Origin: an uncultured Maricaulis sp.
Lineage (GTDB): Bacteria; Pseudomonadota; Alphaproteobacteria; Caulobacterales; Maricaulaceae
NCBI RefSeq assembly: GCF_905480005.1
Contig: NZ_CAJQOO010000021.1
Location: forward strand, 1-39,227
Length of the DNA: 39,227 nucleotides
Direction of reading: 5' to 3'
Position 1 is the first letter of the stretch. Each line of letters begins with the position of its first letter. Below, piece by piece: positions 34,683 to 39,227 of this stretch. The notes beneath the pieces are model-generated. The model did not search any database and had not been told where the DNA came from. It saw only the letters and a list, made by a program, of their open reading frames with translations. A program made the translations under genes and the position numbers.

Positions 34683-34753
34683 AATTTCCTCCCTACGCTC
34701 ATATTCTATGCAGGTTGCGTTATCGAACCCTTTACGAAAACACGCAAGTGCGG

Positions 34754-35650
34754 TCAAAAACCGTCCGGCAGAGACTGATTTGACCTAAGCCCAGCCGCAA
34801 TCACGGTATTTCTAAGCAACATGGCGATCGTCATCGGCCCAATTCCGCCCGGAACCGGCGTTATCCAGCCCGCATGCCCGACAATTTCGTCAAATGCCGC
34901 GTCGCCGACGAGCCGGGTTTTGCCCTCACCGCGCTCCGGCGCATCAATGCGATTAATCCCGACATCGAGCACACAGGCCCCCGGCTTGACCCAGTCGCCG
35001 CGGATCATTTCCGGGCGACCGACAGCGGGTACAAGAATATCGGCGGTCCGGCACAACGCCGGCAGATCGGCCGTTCGGGAATGGGCAATCGTGACGGTGG
35101 CATTCTTCTCGAGGAAGAGAAGCGCAGCCGGCTTGCCGACCAGGATGGAGCGCCCGACCACGACAACCGACTTGCCGGACAGATCTCCCAGCGCCCGTTC
35201 GGCGAGCAGCACACAGCCGGCCGGCGTGCACGGGCGCAGGCCCGGCTTGGACAGCACCAGGCGGCCGGCGCTGACCTCGGTCAGCCCGTCAACATCCTTG
35301 TCCGGATCGATGCGACCAATGACACGATTGGCGTCGATATGGCCCGGCAGGGGCATCTGGACGAGAATGCCGTCGACACTGTCATCGCGATTGAGACCCT
35401 CGACGATCTCGATGATCTCGACCTCGCTCACATCGGCGGGCTTTCGGATCTCGATCGAGGTCAGCCCCGCTGCCTCGGTGCGGCGCACCTTGTTGCGGAC
35501 ATAGACGTCGCTGGCCGGGTCATCGCCCACCAGCACCACGGCGAGGCAGGGCGGGCGCCCCAGCGCCTTGGCCAGTTCCGCCCCGACCTCACCGGCCCGG
35601 GCATCGATCTCGGCGGCAATGGCCTTGCCATCAATCAGGTGTGCGCTCAT
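34754..35650 (-). CDS. folD: Methylenetetrahydrofolate dehydrogenase / cyclohydrolase
   Basis: FolD converts 5,10-methylene-THF to 10-formyl-THF in two steps, supplying one-carbon units for purines and fMet-tRNA. The 298-residue bifunctional enzyme shows VLVGDDPASDVYVRNK (catalytic Lys), DGILVQMPLPGHID, the NADP-binding VVVGRSILVGKPAALL and PGGIGPMTIAMLLRNT. It overlaps yggU by 20 bases. Cytosolic. Confidence 0.96.
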   Translation of the reverse strand: MSAHLIDGKAIAAEIDARAGEVGAELAKALGRPPCLAVVLVGDDPASDVYVRNKVRRTEAAGLTSIEIRKPADVSEVEIIEIVEGLNRDDSVDGILVQMPLPGHIDANRVIGRIDPDKDVDGLTEVSAGRLVLSKPGLRPCTPAGCVLLAERALGDLSGKSVVVVGRSILVGKPAALLFLEKNATVTIAHSRTADLPALCRTADILVPAVGRPEMIRGDWVKPGACVLDVGINRIDAPERGEGKTRLVGDAAFDEIVGHAGWITPVPGGIGPMTIAMLLRNTVIAAGLRSNQSLPDGF

Positions 35651-35963
35651 CCGCGAAGGCCTCCAGTTGGGCGACGAGCCGGGCCTGAACCGGCCCTTCG
35701 GCCGCGATCCGGACTGTCTTCAAACGCGATGTCGCGCCGCGTATCACATCAATGTCGCGCTTGGGAATAGACAATTGCTTGGCCAGAAGCGCAATCAGCG
35801 CCGCATTCGCCTTGCCATTCTCGGGGATGGCCCGAACCCGCGCGGTCAGATGACCCCGCCCGGCCGCATCCGTCCGCCAGGCCTCGACATCATCACGCGA
35901 GGCATTCGGCGTCAGTCGGACATGGAGCGTCACGGCGTCAGCGGCGGCCGTGACGCGCTCCAC
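35631..35963 (-). CDS. DUF167/YggU-family protein
   Basis: A 110-residue YggU-like protein, a small alpha/beta fold of unknown function. Recognisable parts are LHVRLTPNASRDDVE and the signature GKANAALIALLAKQLSIPKRD, then IRGATSRLKTVRI. The proposed GTG start at 35963 overlaps yggT by 26 bases; a GTG at 35933 just past the yggT stop is an alternative. yggT-yggU neighbours are common in proteobacteria. Confidence 0.85.
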   Translation of the reverse strand: MERVTAAADAVTLHVRLTPNASRDDVEAWRTDAAGRGHLTARVRAIPENGKANAALIALLAKQLSIPKRDIDVIRGATSRLKTVRIAAEGPVQARLVAQLEAFADERTPD

Positions 35964-36267
35964 CTAGAAGATCCGGATCAACCAACTCATTGAGGACATA
36001 GCCCTGCACAAAACCGATCAGCAGGATCAGGACGATTGGCGAGAAATCCATGCCGCCCAATGGCGGCAGGATACGACGAATCGGCGCAAGAAGAGGCTCG
36101 GTAATCGCGTTGGTCATCCGCCAGATCGTGCCGACAAACTGATTGTGGCCGTTCACGACGTTGAAGCTGATCAGCCAGCTCAGGATGATGCCGATAATGA
36201 CCACCAGCCACAGGAGGCTGAGGAGCGGGTGGATGATATAGATGATCAGACCGTCGATCGGTGACAT
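35938..36267 (-). CDS. YggT-family membrane protein
   Basis: A 109-residue inner-membrane protein with two hydrophobic spans (about 8-30, LIIYIIHPLLSLLWLVVIIG, and 76-95, FSPIVLILLIGFVQGYVL). A conserved amphipathic loop, TEPLLAPIRRILPPLGGMDFSP, joins them as in the YggT family. Roles proposed for relatives include osmotic tolerance and membrane-protein placement. It heads the yggT-yggU-folD overlap group. Confidence 0.9.
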   Translation of the reverse strand: MSPIDGLIIYIIHPLLSLLWLVVIIGIILSWLISFNVVNGHNQFVGTIWRMTNAITEPLLAPIRRILPPLGGMDFSPIVLILLIGFVQGYVLNELVDPDLLGGARHGRR

Positions 36268-36344
36268 GGACTACCTTCTTTCGCCAGCGTTCGCCTTCTC
36301 CCGCTTCTAGCCCGCAATGTGCGCCAAGGTCCAGCGGCGCATGC

Positions 36345-36373
36345 TTGACACCACAGCACCGGAAAAGTAGGTG
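36345..36373 (+). promoter_or_regulatory. Candidate tRNA-Ala promoter
   Basis: TTGACA (36345-36350), a 17-base spacer and TAGGTG (36368-36373) would start transcription a few bases before the tRNA at 36386. The -35 is perfect and the -10 weak. Confidence 0.55.
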
Positions 36374-36385
36374 CCTCAGTGGTTC

Positions 36386-36461
<76 letters not shown>

Positions 36462-36604
36462 TTTCCCGGGACATCATGACTCACCGCCTTGCGGGCCCTG
36501 CTGGGGATATTCCGCTCGCCGGACACGTGGCCAGTGGCAGGGTCGCACAGGCGAGGCCGCAGGCCGCGAACCCGGTCTCCCTCCTATCCCACCCGCAGGC
36601 AGTC

Positions 36605-37021
36605 CTAGCCGACAGTTTGCGGCATGGCTCCGGCCAGACGCGCCAGATCCTCGACCAGTTTCCGGAATTCATGCTGACGCGCGGGCTTCTGGGCCGCGCC
36701 CACAACATTGCCGAATGAGCGGGCAGGGCGGAGCATGTCCCCGGTCTCGCTGACGACCATGACGGGGATGTCGCGCAGGCCAGGCGCATCCTCGAGTCCG
36801 CGCAGCAGCCACATTCCATCGCCCTGCGCCATGCACATATCGAGCAGGATACAGACAGGGAGCTTGGGAGGGTCATCGACCTGACGACATCGCAGCAGAT
36901 CCAGCGCCGCTTCGCCCGATCGCGCGACCTCCAGTCGAACGGCGTTTGAGTACCGATCGAAAGCAGTCCGCACCAGATCGATGTCCTCTTCACAATCCTC
37001 AACCAGCAAAACGGTCTTCAT
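36605..37021 (-). CDS. Single-domain response regulator (Rcp-like)
   Basis: A 138-residue stand-alone receiver. VLLVEDCEEDIDLVR opens it, the phospho-acceptor is Asp61 in CILLDMCMAQGDG, and a conserved Lys sits in GAAQKPARQHEF. The ED-x-x-xD-x-x-L opening and FRKLVEDLARLA end are typical of Rcp1-like regulators that pair with phytochrome or hybrid kinases. The ATG at 37021 is preferred; GTG at 37033 has no better binding site. It has no kinase neighbour and faces away from the XRE gene at 37221. Confidence 0.88.
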   Translation of the reverse strand: MKTVLLVEDCEEDIDLVRTAFDRYSNAVRLEVARSGEAALDLLRCRQVDDPPKLPVCILLDMCMAQGDGMWLLRGLEDAPGLRDIPVMVVSETGDMLRPARSFGNVVGAAQKPARQHEFRKLVEDLARLAGAMPQTVG

Positions 37022-37176
37022 GGCCACACTCACACCTGCCGTTCGGACGCAGTCTGGCGCCCGTCAACATCGCTCCCCATCACGCGGTCGGTAAGGGCCG
37101 CGCGTCGCAAGTGTGCACGATGCTGGCACGGGCCCATGCAGGTCGCCTGTGTTCCAGCTCACACTCAGCTGGGATT

Positions 37177-37207
37177 TTGACTTGCTTCCCGTCGCCCGGA
37201 ATATACT
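37177..37207 (+). promoter_or_regulatory. Candidate promoter of the XRE gene
   Basis: TTGACT (37177-37182) and TATACT (37202-37207) are good boxes but are spaced 19 bases apart. Transcription would start near 37214, only about seven bases before the ATG, and no ribosome binding site is visible, so the mRNA may be leaderless or nearly so. Confidence 0.4.
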
Positions 37208-37220
37208 CCTACTTTTAGTG

Positions 37221-37877
37221 ATGGAATTGGGGCTGCCTAAGGGACCGGCTTTGGATTGGGGCAAGGCATTACGTGAGTTTCGGGCGCAGACCGGCATCAA
37301 CCAGCAAAGCCTGGCGGATCAGCTCGGAATAAGTCAGCCCCAGGTCTCGCGGATCGAGGCTGGGACGGCCATCCCGCATCCGGACACCATCAGCACAATT
37401 CGCGCCCTGATCGAACGGCCTGACAATCGCAGCCTGTTTGACGGATTCCTGACCACAATCCGCTTCAATCCCCATGTCGCCTGCCTCGTCCAGCCTGATG
37501 TGGACACGGTGCGCTATGTCGCGCTGTCGCAGGGTTTCCGCGAACACCCCCAATTTCGCCAGATCGATGTCGGCCAGACCGTGCGCAAGGATGCCAGCCG
37601 CAATGGCGAAGCCCTGATCATGGAGACGCTCCAGAGCGGAATCTTCAATGGCGAAGTCCTCGCCATCGACGCCATCTGGAAAGCCGAGATCGACCAGCAC
37701 ATCAATTTTTGGCATGGCATCCTGACCCCGATACGGTCGGGTGCCGGCGGGTGGTTTGTCCATTGTGAAATGGCGCCACTCGGCGCCGCCGATTTCGACG
37801 CCGAGCTCAAACGGCGTGGCAAACCGTTGCGCGTGCACACGCTTGAATCCGAACCGTTCGCCGGCCGAGCCGTCTAG
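37221..37877 (+). CDS. XRE-family transcriptional regulator with PAS-like C-terminus
   Basis: A 218-residue protein. Residues about 12-65 are a Cro/C1-type helix-turn-helix (LREFRAQTGINQQSLADQLG, SQPQVSRIEAG). The rest (NPHVACLVQPDVDTVRYVALSQGF through WHGILTPIRSGAGGWFVHCEM) has the layout of a PAS-like sensory fold; that is inference from pattern, not a firm match. I start at ATG 37221; a longer frame from 37113 adds an unrelated segment. It faces away from the receiver gene at 37021. Confidence 0.72.
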   Translation: MELGLPKGPALDWGKALREFRAQTGINQQSLADQLGISQPQVSRIEAGTAIPHPDTISTIRALIERPDNRSLFDGFLTTIRFNPHVACLVQPDVDTVRYVALSQGFREHPQFRQIDVGQTVRKDASRNGEALIMETLQSGIFNGEVLAIDAIWKAEIDQHINFWHGILTPIRSGAGGWFVHCEMAPLGAADFDAELKRRGKPLRVHTLESEPFAGRAV

Positions 37878-37881
37878 CCTC

Positions 37882-37894
37882 TCCCCGAAGGGGA
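37882..37894 (+). terminator. Weak hairpin after the XRE gene
   Basis: TCCCC (37882-37886) pairs with GGGGA (37890-37894) around GAA, four bases past the stop. A pyrimidine stretch, not a clean T-run, follows. It may end or attenuate the transcript before the FliL-like gene. Confidence 0.3.
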
Positions 37895-37935
37895 ACGCTT
37901 CCTTTACCGCCGCATGCTAGTCAGGTGGCATGTCG

Positions 37936-38382
37936 ATGACCGCCCGCCTCCTGCCGGCCCTTCTGGGTCTGATGCTGATCCTGATCATTCCGGGCACGGC
38001 CGCCTGGGCGAGCCCGCCTGCCTCCAGCGAGTCCTCGGAGGAAAGCCGTCACCGCACAATCACATCGTCGGAAACCTATATGCCGCTGCGGCCATTGACG
38101 GCGACGGTACAGGCGAACCGCCGGGCGCGCGGCATCCTTCAGATCGAGGCTGGCCTGGAAATCGAGGACCCGCGCATTCGGCATCGGGTCGAGCGCTACA
38201 TGCCGCGCCTGCGCAATGCCTATGTGTCTGCCCTGTCGAGCTATACAGGCATGCACTACAGTTTCGGCGATGTGCCGGACGCTGACCGGATCGCGCAGAT
38301 CCTGCAAGAAGCAACCGACATGACGCTCGGCCAGGAGGGCGCTGACGTCCTCATCGGCATGATCATCATTCACACAGACTGA
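37936..38382 (+). CDS. FliL-like exported or membrane-anchored protein
   Basis: A 148-residue protein. An N-terminal hydrophobic segment (LLPALLGLMLILIIPGTAAW) is followed by a Ser/Glu-rich spacer. The domain that follows (YMPLRPLTATVQAN, LEIEDPRIRHRVERYMPRLRNAYVSAL, GADVLIGMIIIH) resembles the periplasmic part of FliL, which sits around the flagellar stator. I prefer the ATG at 37936, with AGGTGG seven bases before it, over the one at 37930. AWA-SPP could be a signal-peptidase site, which would make it free in the periplasm. No flagellar genes are adjacent, so the call rests on pattern. Confidence 0.6.
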   Translation: MTARLLPALLGLMLILIIPGTAAWASPPASSESSEESRHRTITSSETYMPLRPLTATVQANRRARGILQIEAGLEIEDPRIRHRVERYMPRLRNAYVSALSSYTGMHYSFGDVPDADRIAQILQEATDMTLGQEGADVLIGMIIIHTD

Positions 38383-38403
38383 GACTCGAGCCGATCCGAC
38401 TCG

Positions 38404-38685
38404 TCAAAGACCGCAAATACTGTCCATGAAGCCGGCGAGCTCGACATCAAGCCCGGTCACACCGTCCGCATCATGCGTGGCCAGCGTCACATCGACCTTG
38501 TTCCAGACATTGAACCATTCCGGATGGTGGTCCATGGCCTCTGCCTTCACGGCGACCCGGCTCATAAAGCCCCAGGCTGCATTGAAATCGGCGAACTCAT
38601 AAACTTTGCGAATAGCGTCGCGCCCATCTACCGCGTGCCAGCCGGCCAGCTGGCCCAGCGCTGCCTGCGCCCCGATCCTGGTCAT
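38404..38685 (-). CDS. phhB: Pterin-4a-carbinolamine dehydratase
   Basis: The enzyme dehydrates 4a-hydroxytetrahydrobiopterin, recycling the pterin cofactor of phenylalanine hydroxylase. The 93-residue protein has the family core: [33 protein letters not shown], split here as [18 protein letters not shown] and then [11 protein letters not shown], with the catalytic His-His pair. Length is normal. No phhA is in view, as is common. It lies 29 bases after bioB on the same strand. Cytosolic. Confidence 0.92.
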   Translation of the reverse strand: MTRIGAQAALGQLAGWHAVDGRDAIRKVYEFADFNAAWGFMSRVAVKAEAMDHHPEWFNVWNKVDVTLATHDADGVTGLDVELAGFMDSICGL

Positions 38686-38714
38686 GCCTGTCTCCCGGCT
38701 TCGTTTGCTCTTGC

Positions 38715-39227
38715 CTATTCGGCTGGAACCGAACCATCCGTCCCAAGCGTCATGGGCTCGATACCCAGCGCCTTGAACAGGTCGAAATCATCATGCTGTT
38801 CAGGGTTGGGCGTGGTCAGCAATTCCTCACCGACGAAGATCGAATTCGCCCCGGCGAGGAAGCAGAGCGCCTGCAATTCCCGGCTCATGCCCTCACGGCC
38901 GGCCGACAGGCGGACCATGGAACGCGGCATCAGGATGCGCGCCGTCGCAATGGTGCGCACGAAATCAATGCCGTCGAGCGGCTTGCTGTCGCCCAATGGT
39001 GTGTTCGGGACCGCGACCAGATGATTGATCGGGACGCTCTCCGGATGCGGATCCATTGAGGCCAGTTCTGTGAGCAGGCCGATCCGGGCGGCTTCGTCTT
39101 CGCCCATTCCGACAATCCCGCCCGTGCAGACATGAATGCCGGCGCCACGGACCCGCGACAGGGTGTCGATCCGGTCCTGATAGGTCCGGGTCGAGATCAC
39201 GCGGCCATAATCTTCCGGCGCCGTATC
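38715..39227 (-). CDS. bioB: Biotin synthase, C-terminal part (runs off the window)
   Basis: BioB is a radical SAM enzyme that inserts sulfur into dethiobiotin. The frame is open to the window end, so the N-terminal part with the CxxxCxxC cluster is missing. What remains begins [12 protein letters not shown] and shows [40 protein letters not shown] and [10 protein letters not shown], the Arg ligand region of the [2Fe-2S] cluster. [18 protein letters not shown] near the end completes the match. About 170 residues are visible. Confidence 0.95.
   Translation of the reverse strand, partial: DTAPEDYGRVISTRTYQDRIDTLSRVRGAGIHVCTGGIVGMGEDEAARIGLLTELASMDPHPESVPINHLVAVPNTPLGDSKPLDGIDFVRTIATARILMPRSMVRLSAGREGMSRELQALCFLAGANSIFVGEELLTTPNPEQHDDFDLFKALGIEPMTLGTDGSVPAE

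Overview
The window looks like chromosome of a GC-rich alphaproteobacterium of the Caulobacterales/Maricaulales type (Maricaulis- or Oceanicaulis-like; the genus is inference). The signs are a hemC-hemD-Mic60-HemY cluster divergent from tsaD-gpsA, a CtrA-type TTAACCAT box before a chemotaxis gene, many secreted proteins and lipoproteins, and tightly packed operons with ATGA or TGATG overlaps. Most of it is ordinary housekeeping DNA. The clearest accessory event is an IS3-family insertion at 26973-28210.

Layout. 1-316 holds no convincing gene but has nested inverted repeats and a terminator. 317-5970 carries a lipoprotein S9 peptidase, dapF, a TPR plus beta-propeller secreted protein, a small cysteine-containing secreted protein and a lipoprotein. 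6124-8287 is a TonB-dependent siderophore receptor behind Fur-box-like sites. 8363-13452 has an SDR dehydrogenase, an isoaspartyl peptidase coupled to a SpoU-type RNA methyltransferase, an IalB-like protein, rlmN and an ABM-GNAT fusion. 13490-15320 is a small secreted protein overlapping a six-TM chemoreceptor, preceded by CtrA-like boxes. 15321-18431 holds an exported methyltransferase, a possible 26-residue protein and a creatininase/Kelch pair.

18520-21279 (minus) is the tsaD-gpsA-YciI-Rieske overlap operon. 21317-26449 (plus) is hemC-hemD-Mic60-HemY-uridine kinase. Next come tRNA-Thr(CGT) and a lower-GC gene split by the IS3 element. The IS has a 3-bp target duplication, and removing it restores one 201-residue reading frame.

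28857-29711 is a YghU-like glutathione transferase. 29761-36267 is a long minus-strand block: an LVIVD lipoprotein, a DUF305 protein, bfr, bfd, an AIM24/TIGR00266 protein, an orphan receiver, folD, yggU and yggT. tRNA-Ala(CGC), a second receiver, an XRE regulator, a FliL-like protein and a pterin dehydratase follow. The window ends inside bioB.

Genes that plausibly work together: the siderophore receptor, bacterioferritin and Bfd (iron uptake, storage and release), with a shared TTGACA-N-TCATTC promoter motif before the receptor and bfd; the hem genes with Mic60 and HemY (tetrapyrrole synthesis and the inner membrane); and the two receivers, the chemoreceptor and the FliL-like protein (possible motility or signalling). 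I found no CRISPR array, prophage, toxin-antitoxin pair or obviously new defence system. The most unusual items are the reconstructable IS-split gene, the shared iron-promoter motif, the ABM-GNAT fusion, the exported SAM methyltransferase and the nested inverted repeats at the left edge.
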